DNA from: Aromatoleum petrolei | GTDB lineage: Bacteria; Pseudomonadota; Gammaproteobacteria; Burkholderiales; Rhodocyclaceae | Direction: 5' to 3' | DNA length: 64,000 nucleotides | Assembly (NCBI RefSeq): GCF_017894385.1 | Contig: NZ_CP059560.1 | Location: 2,790,001-2,854,000, forward strand | Part shown: piece by piece, positions 24,124 through 33,480 of the stretch | Position numbering within the stretch: position 1 is the stretch's first letter | How the letters are laid out: each line of letters starts with the position of its first letter | Translations under genes and position numbers: made by a program | Notes under the pieces: generated by a model | What the model saw: only the letters and a program-made list of their open reading frames with translations | Told to the model about the DNA's origin: nothing | Databases searched by the model: none

Positions 24124-25062
24124 TTAGGCGCGGATCAGCCGGGCGAGCGCGGCGGCGTTGAAGAGGAAGGGGCGCACGAGGTTGTCGACCTCGATGCGGC
24201 GCGGATTGACGACGAGGCCGGGGTCGGGCGCGGGCGGCGTGAGGCGGATCGCGAGGCGTGCGAGCAGCGTGCGCGCGAGCTGGGCCGGGTCGGTGAGGAA
24301 GGCCTGGCGCGCGACCAGCGACTGGTTGTCGTCGCCGAGCGAATGCAGCAGGCGCGCGCCGAGTTCGAGCTGGGCGCGCGTGGCGCCGGCGGCGGCCTCG
24401 ACCTGGGCGCGTTCGCGCTCGCCGAGATTGGTTTCGATCTCGTCGTAGGGTTTGATGCGGGCGTGGGCGGCGAAGAGGTGCTCCTCCGCGGGCACGTCGT
24501 CCGGGCGTTCGGCGATCAGCTCGAACAGCACGCAGTCGGCGACGCGGCTGGGCTGTACCGGGTCGGTGCCGGCATTGACCTCGGTCGCGAGCACCGGCTG
24601 CAGGCCGCTCGCGCAGTCCTGGTAGCGCATCGTGACCTTGAGCCACAGCAGGTTGTCGGCCGCGGCATAGCCGTCGCGGATCAGGGCGCCCCACAGTTCC
24701 TCGTCTTCGAACTGGGCGGTGAGCCAGGCGCCGAGGTCCACACAGTAGGGTTCGGCGACGCTCACCTCGCGGCCGAGGCCGTCGACGCCCACGCCGGGGC
24801 TCACGACGAGGCGCACGCGCACGTTGTCGGTGTCGTTGCCGGGGTCTTCGGCACGGATGCTCACGCGCAAGCCGGCGACGGTGCCCGCGCCGTGCAGCCA
24901 GTAGCCGTGGCGCGTCGCGCGGCGGCGGAAGTAGTCCTGCTCGGCGCGCGTCGCCTCCAGCCCCAGCAGCATGCCGGGCGCGTAGTTCACGCGCTTCAGC
25001 GCGTCCTCGAAGCGGCCGTCGCCGGCGAGGCTGGTGTCGCAGTTGTCGTCGGGCTCGCTCAT
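24124..25062 (-). CDS. eCIS adaptor-like protein, paralogue 1
   Basis: A 312-aa protein, start at 25062 after AAGGAGAAGGGC. It begins with an acidic tail, then VNYAPGMLLGLEATRAEQDYF, GAGTVAGLRVSI and LVVSPGVGVDGLGREV, the same module as in the 837- and 587-aa products. C-terminal helices (QAFLTDPAQLARTLLARLAI) precede a final NLVRPFLFNAAALARLIRA. Modules of this build are found in eCIS and contractile-tail clusters near baseplate genes. I take it as a baseplate-attached adaptor; function is inferred from family resemblance and place. Confidence 0.75.
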   Translation of the reverse strand: MSEPDDNCDTSLAGDGRFEDALKRVNYAPGMLLGLEATRAEQDYFRRRATRHGYWLHGAGTVAGLRVSIRAEDPGNDTDNVRVRLVVSPGVGVDGLGREVSVAEPYCVDLGAWLTAQFEDEELWGALIRDGYAAADNLLWLKVTMRYQDCASGLQPVLATEVNAGTDPVQPSRVADCVLFELIAERPDDVPAEEHLFAAHARIKPYDEIETNLGERERAQVEAAAGATRAQLELGARLLHSLGDDNQSLVARQAFLTDPAQLARTLLARLAIRLTPPAPDPGLVVNPRRIEVDNLVRPFLFNAAALARLIRA

Positions 25063-25083
25063 GCCCTTCTCCTTGGTTGTTCT

Positions 25084-27528
25084 TTACGGTGCTTCACTGG
25101 CGCTCGCGTCGATCGCCACGGCGTGCTCGGGGTCGAGCGCGACCGGGTTGTGCAGCAGGTCGCCGCGGCCGAGGCGGGTGCGGTCGAGCACGACGCGCCG
25201 CGGCGGCGGCTGGGTTTCCAGCCAGGTGTCGATGCCCAGGAGCGGCGACAGGCCCAGCACGAAGGGGTGGTCGCTCGCGCGGATCGCCCACTGCACGGTG
25301 GCCGGCACCAGCGCGGGCAGCGCGTCGCGCACGACGGCGGCGAGGCCCTTCGCCGGCCCGTGCAGGATCACCGTCATGCGCCGCGCGGCCTCGTCGAAGA
25401 AGCGCTCGACGACTTCCGTCTCGCCGCGCCGTTCGGCCACTTCCGGCGCGAATAGCGCGAGGAACTCGCGTGCCTGGTCGTCCGAAAGGATCAGGCTGTC
25501 GCCGACGATGCTGTTGCCGGAAAGCCCGGTGCCGAGCGTCAGCGGGTGGTCGCGGTCGTCCATGTCGATGCCGAGGATCGTTGCCATGGTGCGGCGCAGG
25601 CGGAAATGCTCGACCGGGATCACCGCGCCGCGCGCGACGGCGCCGTCGGTGAGGATGTCGAGCGCGAGCAGCAGCCCGCGGTAGCTGCCGTGCGTCTGCT
25701 GCATCGCGCCCTGGGCGGCGAGCCAGCGGCGGCGGCGCGCGTCGGGCCAGTGGCGGGGCAGGTGCGTGCCGAGCATGCCGGCGAGCCAGGGCAGGCGTTC
25801 GGTGGGAGTGGCGGCGGGGTCGAGCAGGATTTCGCTCGCGGCGATGCGGTCTTCGAGCGGCGTGAACAGGCCCTCGAAGCTCGCCAGCAGGCGTTCGCGG
25901 AAGTCGGCCCCGTTGGCGGTGATGGGATCGGCGTCCTCCAGCGGCAGCGGGCGTTCCTGCTGCTGGAAGTGGTCGGGCAGGTAGTGGGTCTGCCACGAGA
26001 AGCGCGGGTAGTAGACGCGCAGCGCGAAGATCGCCGGGCTGTGGCGGCCATCGCCGTGCAGCGTGATGCGCAGGCGCAGGTAGCGGCCGCGCACCTCGCG
26101 CACCGCGCCGTTGCCGCGCTGGAGCAGCAGTTCGTACAGGCCGGCGTGGCCGGCGTGGTCCTCGCCCTGCGGTGCGCGTCCCGGGGCGAAGGGCAGTTCC
26201 GAGGCGTGCGGCGTGAGCACCGCCTGCGGCTGGGCGATCCACTCGTCGGGCAGGTCTTCGCGGTCGTCGCCCGCCTGCACGGCGAAGTCGATGCGGCAGC
26301 CGGGCGGGACGCAGGCGTCGAAGCACAGGCGGTCCCACAGCGTGTCGGGCATCGCCGAGTCGAGGATCTCGGTCAGCGTGACCGTGCCGCGCGGCGCGAA
26401 GTGCGCCTGGGCGAGGCGGTAGAGACGGACCGGGCCGTCTTCGGTGAGCGTGCGCGGCGCGCCGTCGCGGTGGCGTACGAAGCGCACCGCGGCGGGCAGC
26501 GGAGCCTCGGAGCGGCGCGGCCAGCGTTCGGCGAGGAGGTCGGCGGCGGTGGCTTCGTCGTCGTCCGGGAGGGCGAGCAGCGGGCAGTCGCGCTGCTTGC
26601 CGCGCTCGGCGCCTTCCTCGAAGGGCACGAGCAGCAGGAAGCGTCCGTCGCCGATCGCGGCGAGGTCGGTTGCGAGCGGAAGGTCGTCGGGCAGGCGATG
26701 GACGCGGAAGCCTTCCGTCGGGCCGACGGCGAGCGCGCGGGTGAACACCTGCATGCGCGGCGCGTCGGCGGTGCTATCGGTCGTTTCGCTCAGCACGTAG
26801 AGGCGTTCGTCGTCGGCGGCCAGGCCCAGCAGGCCGCCGTGCGCGGGCAGGTCGACGTCCCACAGCAGGCGCAGCGGATCGGGGTTGGCCTGCAGCGGTT
26901 CGAAGCGCTCGGGGCGGCCGACGTAGGGCTGGGGCAGCGGCGCACCGACGGCGAGCCCGAGGCGCGTCTCGCCGAGCAGCCAGATGCGGTCGGCGCCGGT
27001 GTTGGCTTCGACGCAGGCGCGGCGCGGGGCGAAGGGCAGGGTGCAGTGCGTTTGCCAGCGGCGGCGCAGATGCACCGCGGTGAGGCCGTTCGCCGTGCCG
27101 CCGTCGCTCCACGGCAGCGCGACCAGCCCGCTGCCGCCGAAGGCGAGGTCGGTGAAGCGGCCGGCGGGCGCGTCGACCGGGTCGAGCACCAGCGCTTCCA
27201 GGTTCGGTGCGCCGGTCTCCGTGTCGTCGAGCGCGGCGAGCACGGGCTGCCAGTCGGCCGGGGCGTTCGCGGGCCAGCGCAGCGCGCATTCGAAGCGCAG
27301 GCCGTCGGCGGACAACCGCCCGAGCTGGCCGTGGTCGTCGAGGATCAGCGGCGTGGCCGTGGCGAGCAGTTCGCGCGCGCGCGCCGGTGGCATCTGCGGC
27401 AGGCGCGGGGCGTCCTGGCGCGTAAGCGTGAAAGCGCGCTGCTCGACGTCCCAGCTGCACTGGCGGCTCGCGTTGCGGAAGTCTGCCGCGCCGTCGAGGA
27501 GCAGGAAGCGGGTGCCGTTGCTGTTCAT
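25084..27528 (-). CDS. eCIS baseplate protein (Pvc12 / tail protein I-like)
   Basis: An 814-aa protein. The first about 400 residues look like a beta-propeller-type region, with repeated units such as GRFTDLAFGGSGLVALPW and GLLGLAADDERLYVLSE. The middle carries LRLRITLHGDGRHSPAIFAL with a sheet-like RVYYPRFSW, typical of tail-associated proteins. The C-terminal 280 residues (DRIAASEILLDP, LPWLAGMLG, TLGTGLSGNS) match the phage tail protein domain found in Pvc12 and gp7-like wedge proteins. It starts one base after the upstream stop. With the J-like protein it should form the baseplate wedge. Confidence 0.83.
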   Translation of the reverse strand: MNSNGTRFLLLDGAADFRNASRQCSWDVEQRAFTLTRQDAPRLPQMPPARARELLATATPLILDDHGQLGRLSADGLRFECALRWPANAPADWQPVLAALDDTETGAPNLEALVLDPVDAPAGRFTDLAFGGSGLVALPWSDGGTANGLTAVHLRRRWQTHCTLPFAPRRACVEANTGADRIWLLGETRLGLAVGAPLPQPYVGRPERFEPLQANPDPLRLLWDVDLPAHGGLLGLAADDERLYVLSETTDSTADAPRMQVFTRALAVGPTEGFRVHRLPDDLPLATDLAAIGDGRFLLLVPFEEGAERGKQRDCPLLALPDDDEATAADLLAERWPRRSEAPLPAAVRFVRHRDGAPRTLTEDGPVRLYRLAQAHFAPRGTVTLTEILDSAMPDTLWDRLCFDACVPPGCRIDFAVQAGDDREDLPDEWIAQPQAVLTPHASELPFAPGRAPQGEDHAGHAGLYELLLQRGNGAVREVRGRYLRLRITLHGDGRHSPAIFALRVYYPRFSWQTHYLPDHFQQQERPLPLEDADPITANGADFRERLLASFEGLFTPLEDRIAASEILLDPAATPTERLPWLAGMLGTHLPRHWPDARRRRWLAAQGAMQQTHGSYRGLLLALDILTDGAVARGAVIPVEHFRLRRTMATILGIDMDDRDHPLTLGTGLSGNSIVGDSLILSDDQAREFLALFAPEVAERRGETEVVERFFDEAARRMTVILHGPAKGLAAVVRDALPALVPATVQWAIRASDHPFVLGLSPLLGIDTWLETQPPPRRVVLDRTRLGRGDLLHNPVALDPEHAVAIDASASEAP

Positions 27529-27529
27529 G

Positions 27530-29719
27530 TCAGCACAAATCCGGAATCACCGGCACCGGCACGGCACGCGGGCCGTCCTCGGGCGGGCGGCCGGGGCCGA
27601 AGCCGCGCGGCGGGGCCGGGCGGTCCTCGCCCGGGCGGATCGCGACCGCCATCAGCTCGGGCAACTGGAAGTCCAGCAGTGGCAGCGCCTGCGCGCCGGT
27701 GAGTTCCAGCCACACCGGCGGGTTCTGCTGCTGGTCCTGGTAGAAGAGGCGCAGCGCATTGACCGCCTCGACGCCTTCGACGCGGCCCGCCTGCGTGCGC
27801 AGTTCGTTGATCTCGACCGCCTTGCCGCGCGGCCAACCGGCCCCGCGCGGACCGCCCGGCGGCAGCGCCCACAGGTAGCGCAAGAGCGCGCGCTCGACCT
27901 CGGCATGCACCTGCTGCTCGGTCGCGGGATCGACGACTTCGAGCGACACCGCGACGGCGACCGGCACGAACTGTGGCGACAGCACGTAGAGCTCGGTGCC
28001 GAGCATGCAGCGCGCCGAGACGTAGTCATGCACGTCGGCGAGCAGGCCCGCGTTCGGGCGCGGCGCGGCGGCCATCGCCTGCGGCGCCGGCGGCATCACG
28101 AACACGGCGACGACGCCGGGGACGTTGCGGCGCACGGCGGTGAGGCTCGCGCCGGGGAAGAAACCGGCGACCGCTTCGGCGCGCGCGACCGGGTTGATCG
28201 GGTTGTCGCGCGCGATCACGCCGAAGTCCTCGGCGGTGACGGCGCGGTCGCGATGACTGAGGAAGGCCGGGATGCGGCGCTCGGCCTCGTCCAGCGTCTC
28301 GGCGTCGACGCCGCCGCGCGTGGGCCATTCGTGGCGCAGCGCGAGGCGGGCGCCGCTGCCGTGGATCTCCTTGATGCTGTCGGGCGGCAGGTTGCCCTTC
28401 GCGCCGCCGCCGTGGCGGTAGAAGGCCGCGCGGATGCGGGCGTTGGCGGGCGGGCGCTTGCCGCGGATGCCGTCGCCGAAGCGCACGCTGCCGTCGGCCG
28501 CGTCGACGACGAAGACGGTGTCGTCCGGCCCGCTGCCGGCGAAATGCGCGACCCGCGTCCAGGGGCGGAAGGCGTGCAGGTGTTCGACCTCGACCTGCAC
28601 GCTGGCGAGTTCGACGTCGGCGTGCGGCAGCTCGAAGCGCTGGTCCGGGCGGCCGGTGCCGGCACCCAGCACGATGTCGCGCGCGATGCCCTGGCCGATC
28701 ACGTCGACGGCGTTGAGCCCGAGGTAGCCGAGCGCGAGGTTCGGCTCGTCGGCGCAGGACACGCGCAGCCAGAAGAGGAGCTGGCCGGGGCGCAGGTCGG
28801 CGGGCGGCTCGGGCGGCGTGTCGCCGAGGCCGGCGAACTGCGGGTCGAGCGCGGCGGTGGCGCGCAGCAGGTCGGCGTTGCGCGGCAGGCGCAGGCGCGC
28901 GACGCCGGTCTTGCGCCCGCCGGCCGAGCTGTCGGCAAGGACTTCGAGCGGCAGGTACTGCACGTTCTGCGGCGCATTGTCGGGGTCGGGCCACCAGGCG
29001 AGTTCCCACGCGAGCTTGCGTGGCCGCAGCCCCGTCGCGAGCAGGCCTTCGAGTTCGGTCAGGGGGGCGAGACCGACGTTCAGCACGATGCCGGCGAGCT
29101 CGCGCCGCACGAGATCCGCCTGCGCGACGAAGGCGGGCTTGGCGAGGCAGATGCCGAGGTGGAAGGCGCCGTCGCGCGTGCCGGCGGTGCTCAGTGCGTC
29201 GTGGCCGGGCACCAGCGTCACCGGGCGGAAGGCCGCCGGTTCGACGCCGTACTGCGCGCGCAGCTGGTCGAGGCTGATGCCTTCGGCGGCGAGGGCGGCC
29301 TCGTCGAGCGTGCGTTTCACCACGACGCGCAGCGCCAGCGGCGTCGGCTGCACTTCGCCGACCGTCGAGAAGCTCGTCGTGCCGGCCTTGAGCGCCGATT
29401 CGGTGGCGATCAGCGGCGGCAGGGAACGCCCGCTCGCGTCGATGCTGACGATGCCGGTCGCGGGCCGCGCCGGGCGCAGCGGGATCTGCAGCAGATTGAG
29501 GAAGGCGCGGCGCTGGCGCTCGGGAATCTGGTTCGCGCGGTAGATGACGGTCTCGGTGAGCCACGCGAAGAGGTCGACCAGCGCATGCACCGGATCGCCC
29601 GGAGCGAGCGGCGCCATCTCCGGCACGTGGCGCGCGAGGCGGGCCTGCAGCTCCGCGACCAGCTCGTCGAAGCGGCGGTCGTCGAGGTCGGGGACGGGGA
29701 AGGTATTGGGAAGCTGCAT
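27530..29719 (-). CDS. eCIS baseplate J-like wedge protein (Pvc11)
   Basis: A 729-aa protein. The N-terminus has ALVDLFAWLTETVIYRANQIPERQRRAF, the signature of putative baseplate assembly proteins. The centre has DGSVRFGDGIRGKRPPANARI, and GGVDAETLDEAERRIPAFL precedes AEDFGVIARD, all diagnostic of the gp6/J-like baseplate family. The C-terminus is Pro-rich. In contractile tails this protein dimerises with the gp7-like partner (next gene) to build the wedge ring. It follows the gp25-like gene by 13 bases, the order seen in phage and Pvc clusters. Confidence 0.9.
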   Translation of the reverse strand: MQLPNTFPVPDLDDRRFDELVAELQARLARHVPEMAPLAPGDPVHALVDLFAWLTETVIYRANQIPERQRRAFLNLLQIPLRPARPATGIVSIDASGRSLPPLIATESALKAGTTSFSTVGEVQPTPLALRVVVKRTLDEAALAAEGISLDQLRAQYGVEPAAFRPVTLVPGHDALSTAGTRDGAFHLGICLAKPAFVAQADLVRRELAGIVLNVGLAPLTELEGLLATGLRPRKLAWELAWWPDPDNAPQNVQYLPLEVLADSSAGGRKTGVARLRLPRNADLLRATAALDPQFAGLGDTPPEPPADLRPGQLLFWLRVSCADEPNLALGYLGLNAVDVIGQGIARDIVLGAGTGRPDQRFELPHADVELASVQVEVEHLHAFRPWTRVAHFAGSGPDDTVFVVDAADGSVRFGDGIRGKRPPANARIRAAFYRHGGGAKGNLPPDSIKEIHGSGARLALRHEWPTRGGVDAETLDEAERRIPAFLSHRDRAVTAEDFGVIARDNPINPVARAEAVAGFFPGASLTAVRRNVPGVVAVFVMPPAPQAMAAAPRPNAGLLADVHDYVSARCMLGTELYVLSPQFVPVAVAVSLEVVDPATEQQVHAEVERALLRYLWALPPGGPRGAGWPRGKAVEINELRTQAGRVEGVEAVNALRLFYQDQQQNPPVWLELTGAQALPLLDFQLPELMAVAIRPGEDRPAPPRGFGPGRPPEDGPRAVPVPVIPDLC

Positions 29720-29732
29720 GGTTCGGGCTCCC

Positions 29733-30128
29733 TCAGCCGAGGTCCAGGGCGAGTTCGAGCGTCTCGCGCCGGCCGTCGGCGAGCAGGCGGTAGCGCACCT
29801 CGAGATTCACGTGCGACAGGCGTTCGCGGTCCGGCACGGCGCGGACCTCCTCGATCGTCACACGCGGTTCCCAGCGCGTGAGCGCACGTAGTGCGGCGTC
29901 GGCGATCAGCGCGCGGGTGGTTTCGTTGTTCGGGTGGTGGATGAAGTTGCGGATGCCGGCGCCGAACTCGGGGCGCATCAGGCGCTCGCCGGGGCGCGTG
30001 AGCAGGATGTTGAGCATCACCTCGCGCACGCTCGCGTTGCCGCGCCGCCAGTCGGGACGGCCCTCGGCGCCGAGGCCGGCGAGCAGCGGGAAACTCGTGA
30101 GCAGGGATTCGGGTGTCGGCATCGTCAT
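29733..30128 (-). CDS. eCIS baseplate wedge protein, gp25-like (Pvc9)
   Basis: A 131-aa protein of the GPW/gp25 family. NASVREVMLNILLTRPGERLMRPEFGAGIRNF contains the EPR-type motif (RP/EFG) that nucleates sheath assembly on the baseplate. The C-terminal half has the usual strand WEPRVTIEEVRAV. It overlaps nothing; there are six bases upstream and 13 downstream. Gene order hub-spike-gp25-J matches other contractile systems. Confidence 0.92.
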   Translation of the reverse strand: MTMPTPESLLTSFPLLAGLGAEGRPDWRRGNASVREVMLNILLTRPGERLMRPEFGAGIRNFIHHPNNETTRALIADAALRALTRWEPRVTIEEVRAVPDRERLSHVNLEVRYRLLADGRRETLELALDLG

Positions 30129-30134
30129 TGACCC

Positions 30135-31799
30135 TTATTTGCCTTTCAGCGCCTTCAGGCACAGCCGCGGCAGCGCGAGGAAGGCCCACGGCAGCCAGCC
30201 GAGGAAGAGGTTGAGCAGGTTGATCACGACCATCAGCATCAGCATCGCGCACAGCGTGATCGCCGGCAGGCTGAAGCTGAAGCTCCAGCACGCGCCGCAG
30301 TTGTTGCCCGGGCCGTCGCCCTTCATGTCGATGCCTGGGCTGATCTTGCGCAGCACGTCGGCGAGCGACTTCGGCGCGAGCATCGCGACGCCGCGCGGCA
30401 ATCCGCGTTTGAAGTCGTCGAGCGAAGGCAGCACGACGGTGGTCGGGCGCTGCGCATCCGGGTCGAAGGGCGACGCGACGCGGAACACGCGGCTCGCCGG
30501 TCCCCACGCGACGCGCTCGCAGCCGCAATTGTCCAGCCAGCGCACGAAGGGGACGGCGACGAAGCGGTCGCCGTCGGTCTGGCCGTAGCGCGGCAGCGGC
30601 AGGCCGTCGTCGAAGCGCACCTGCGCGCGCGCCGTGCGCAGCGCGACGAGGCTGCGCAGGTCGGCCGCTTGCTGTTCCGAGATCAGGAGGCGGTCGCCGC
30701 GCGTGCCGCCGAAGCCGTCGGGCAGTGCAACGCTGCCGGCAATCGCCTCGCGGCGCACGATGCGCGCGAAGAGTTCGACCAGTGCCGCCGCGCTGCGGTC
30801 GAGCCAGGCGAGCACGGTCTCGCCGGAGACCTGCACGGGCTGCGGCAGGATGTTGTCCCCGAAGACGCGCCACTCGATGCGGTGGAAGCGCAGCTGGCCG
30901 AGCAGGGTGCGCAGGCCGGTGTTGTCGCCGTCGGCCGCATTGTCGGTGCGGAACTGCGCGACGAGCGTCTGCAGCAGCTCGATGAAGCCGACCGTCGCGA
31001 CGCCGTTGTCCATCACCAGCCCGTCATTGTCGGCCCACGCCTTCGCGCCTCGGCTGCCGAGCGGCCAGGCGTGCTCCAGGCCGAAGTCCGGCCCCTCGGT
31101 GCCGTTCGCCTGCGGCAACGGCGCGTCGGCGCTCTCGCGTGCGGAGCCGCCGAGCGGCAGGTAGCCCCACAGCAGCGTGTGGCTGCGCTCGACCCCGCGC
31201 GCGTCGCGGCGACGCACAAGCAGCGGGTGCAGCGGCACGACCTCCTCGCCCGAATACGGCGGCTCGGGGAAGCGCGGCGGCAATAGGCCGCGCGCGGTGA
31301 GGCGGCGCACGTCGTCGGGGTCGTGATCGGGAATCTCGCCGCTGCGCCAGCCCACCGGCTGCCCGTCCGCGATCATCCAGCGCTGCGGCGTGCCGTCGGC
31401 AGGCACGCGGCGCACCACCATGCCGGCGCCGAGGATCTTCTTCGGGTCGAAGGCCGGCGCGCCCGGCACGGCGCAATGCACCTCGGCGCAGGCGAGGTAG
31501 AAGCTGCGGTGCATCGGCAGGCGCAGCGTCGGCTCGTCCTTGAAGCGGCCGAAGCGGTCCTCGCGGTACCAGGGCTGGGCCGCGGTGCCGTTTAGCCGGC
31601 CGGCCTGCGCGTCGTTGAGGAAGCGCGCGACGAAGTCCTCGTCGAGGTAGCGGTGCAGCGTCAGGCCGTCGCCGTCGCCGGTGAAGAAGGGGGCCACCAC
31701 GCGCGGCTGGTGTGCACCTGCAGGCCCGGCGGACCGGGGCGCGCGCATCGGGCGCTCGGCGAGCAGGGCCGCGTCCAGGGTACGCGTCGCGCTCACCAT
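30135..31799 (-). CDS. eCIS operon protein with hydrophobic C-terminal anchor
   Basis: A 554-aa protein from the ATG at 31799, overlapping the spike gene by seven bases. Most of it is soluble and unassigned (for example LHRYLDEDFVARFLNDAQAG near the start). The last about 60 residues contain PAITLCAMLMLMVVINLL and NLFLGWLPWAFLALPRL, one or two membrane helices, and end in basic LKALKGK. A cysteine pair, NNCGACW, precedes them. No Pvc gene has this design. An anchored CIS subunit, as in membrane-attached CIS of cyanobacteria, is one possibility. I do not recognise the family. Confidence 0.78.
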   Translation of the reverse strand: MVSATRTLDAALLAERPMRAPRSAGPAGAHQPRVVAPFFTGDGDGLTLHRYLDEDFVARFLNDAQAGRLNGTAAQPWYREDRFGRFKDEPTLRLPMHRSFYLACAEVHCAVPGAPAFDPKKILGAGMVVRRVPADGTPQRWMIADGQPVGWRSGEIPDHDPDDVRRLTARGLLPPRFPEPPYSGEEVVPLHPLLVRRRDARGVERSHTLLWGYLPLGGSARESADAPLPQANGTEGPDFGLEHAWPLGSRGAKAWADNDGLVMDNGVATVGFIELLQTLVAQFRTDNAADGDNTGLRTLLGQLRFHRIEWRVFGDNILPQPVQVSGETVLAWLDRSAAALVELFARIVRREAIAGSVALPDGFGGTRGDRLLISEQQAADLRSLVALRTARAQVRFDDGLPLPRYGQTDGDRFVAVPFVRWLDNCGCERVAWGPASRVFRVASPFDPDAQRPTTVVLPSLDDFKRGLPRGVAMLAPKSLADVLRKISPGIDMKGDGPGNNCGACWSFSFSLPAITLCAMLMLMVVINLLNLFLGWLPWAFLALPRLCLKALKGK

Positions 31800-32434
31800 A
31801 TGTTCCCCGCCCCCGGCGTGTAGCTCGACGACACCACCGCGTTGCTGATCAGGGTGTCGCACTGCACGACGCCGGAAAACTTGCTCATCCCGGCATCGAC
31901 CTTGACCATGCCGGCCGACACCGTGACCTGCGCGGCTTCGATCTTGACGATGCCCGAACCGGTGACCTTGATGTTGCCGGGCGACATCTCGACCTTCTCG
32001 CCGCCCTGCTCGATGGTGACCTTGCCGCCGCCCTGGTCGGTGATCGTGAGATGGTTGCCGGCGGGCGTCTCGATCTTCACCTTCGGTTCCTGGTCGTCGA
32101 GCAGCACCTTGATGCCGGCCGGGCTCTGCACGAAGTAGCGCTCCTCGACCGGGCGCGCGTCGGCGGGCTGGCTGCCGCCGCCGCTCCACACCGCGCCGAG
32201 CACGATCGGCAGGTCGGGGCTGACGAAGGCCACCACGACCTGTTCGTCCAGGCGCGGCAGCAGGCTCACGCCGTAGCCGCTGCCCGCGCTCGGCACCATC
32301 ACCGCGGCCCACATCTCCAGCCCGGTCGCCGGCAGGCGCAGCTTCACGCGCCCGCGGTTGTCCGGGTCGGCGTTGTCGAGCACGACACCGAGGTGCAGAT
32401 CCTGCAGGGGGCCGGGGCTGTGGCGTCCGCTCAT
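31793..32434 (-). CDS. eCIS spike protein, gp5/VgrG-like
   Basis: A 213-aa protein starting MSGRHSPGPLQDLHLGVVLD, with ATGA overlapping the hub stop. The N-terminal OB-fold segment (VVLDNADPDNRGRVKLRLP, then PRLDEQVVVAFVSPDLP and PIVLGAVWSG) is the gp5 N-domain seen in VgrG and Pvc8. The rest is a run of short repeats (VTIEQGGEKVEMSPGNIKV, GIVKIEAAQVTVSAG), the beta-helical needle. In Pvc8 hub and spike are one chain; here they are two adjacent genes. No PAAR tip gene was found. Confidence 0.88.
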   Translation of the reverse strand: MSGRHSPGPLQDLHLGVVLDNADPDNRGRVKLRLPATGLEMWAAVMVPSAGSGYGVSLLPRLDEQVVVAFVSPDLPIVLGAVWSGGGSQPADARPVEERYFVQSPAGIKVLLDDQEPKVKIETPAGNHLTITDQGGGKVTIEQGGEKVEMSPGNIKVTGSGIVKIEAAQVTVSAGMVKVDAGMSKFSGVVQCDTLISNAVVSSSYTPGAGNIW

Positions 32435-33480
32435 GGATTCCAGTCCGGGCGTTCGACGCGTAGGCGCGTGGACAGCCCCTGCGCGTTGTCGAAGTGATGC
32501 CAGCACTCGGCGATGCGATAGCGCCCGGCGAGCCGCGGCGACACGCCGGCGAGCTCCACCTCGCGCCCGACGCCCAGCTCCGGCGTGCCGGTGCACACGA
32601 TCTCGCCGTGCAGGAAGCGCTGCGCATCGCGGCGGAAGGCCCCCTGCGCGAGCGAATCGGCCTCGGCCTGGCTGCGTGCGAAGGGATGCGGGCGCGGCGA
32701 GCGGCCGTCCCAGCCCAGCTCCGCGAGCGTCGCGGCGGCGGTGCGTCCGGCGGGCGCGGGTGCCAGCGAGGCGCTGCGGCCGCTCGCGGCCGAATCCGCG
32801 GCGAGGTTGTAGCCGTCGGCCAAGACCTCGCGCGGCTGGCGGTTGAGGTCGGCGACGATGCGGATGCGCCGCGCGTTGTTGCCCGAGTCGATGCGCACCG
32901 GGTTCGCGTCGGTCTCCTCGGGCCGCGCACGCAGGCGCCCGCCCTGCATGCGCAGCGGGACGTCGTGCGGCGCGAGCACGCGCAGCAGGAAGGCGAGATG
33001 GCTCTCGTTGTGCTGCAGCCAGTCGGCGCTGCCCGCGTCGATGTTCACGTCGGCCTGAAGGCCCGCGTCGGCGGCGATCTCGCGCACCACGTCGGCCAGC
33101 CCCTTGTTCTCGAACACGCGGCTCGCGCGGCTGCGGGCGAGCTTGTGCAGCGCGTCCTCGGCGAGGACCACGAGCTGCGGCGCACCGTCGCCGTAGCGCT
33201 CCTCGAAGGCGGTGATGTCGCCGGAAAAGACTGCGCTGTCGGCGGTCTCGCCGAGCAGGATCTCGATGCGGCTCCCCAGGCGCAGATCCTGGAAAGCGAA
33301 GTCCGGCGTGCCGCTGCCGCCGGGCGCCCAATTCACGACGCGCAGCTCCGCGCTCGCCATGCCGCTCGCCGGCAGATGCACCGACAGCGCCGCCGCTGCC
33401 TCGCCGAGCGCGGCGCGGTCGGCTCCATCCACCCGCACGCGCGGACGGACGCTTACCAGTGCCGGATTAGTCGATGGCAA
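32431..33480 (-). CDS. eCIS baseplate hub, gpD/gp27-like (Pvc8 N-terminal half)
   Basis: A 349-aa protein starting with TTG at 33480 after a good GGGAGG site, 14 bases inside the upstream gene. The central region DALHKLARSRASRVFENKGLADVV followed by WLQHNESHLAFLLRVLA is the late-control gpD / hub pattern. The final YRIAECWHHFDNAQGLSTRL is the usual C-terminal strand pair. It forms the trimeric hub that receives the spike encoded by the next gene. A TTG start and translational overlap suggest coupled translation. Confidence 0.88.
   Translation of the reverse strand: MPSTNPALVSVRPRVRVDGADRAALGEAAAALSVHLPASGMASAELRVVNWAPGGSGTPDFAFQDLRLGSRIEILLGETADSAVFSGDITAFEERYGDGAPQLVVLAEDALHKLARSRASRVFENKGLADVVREIAADAGLQADVNIDAGSADWLQHNESHLAFLLRVLAPHDVPLRMQGGRLRARPEETDANPVRIDSGNNARRIRIVADLNRQPREVLADGYNLAADSAASGRSASLAPAPAGRTAAATLAELGWDGRSPRPHPFARSQAEADSLAQGAFRRDAQRFLHGEIVCTGTPELGVGREVELAGVSPRLAGRYRIAECWHHFDNAQGLSTRLRVERPDWNP

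Noticed and set aside
22324..25455. A 1043-codon plus-strand open frame
   Set aside because: It spans two well-supported minus-strand eCIS genes with good start sites; low-complexity composition marks it as a GC shadow.
26984..29881. A 965-codon plus-strand open frame
   Set aside because: It is antisense to the J-like and tail-I-like baseplate genes, whose motifs are clear.
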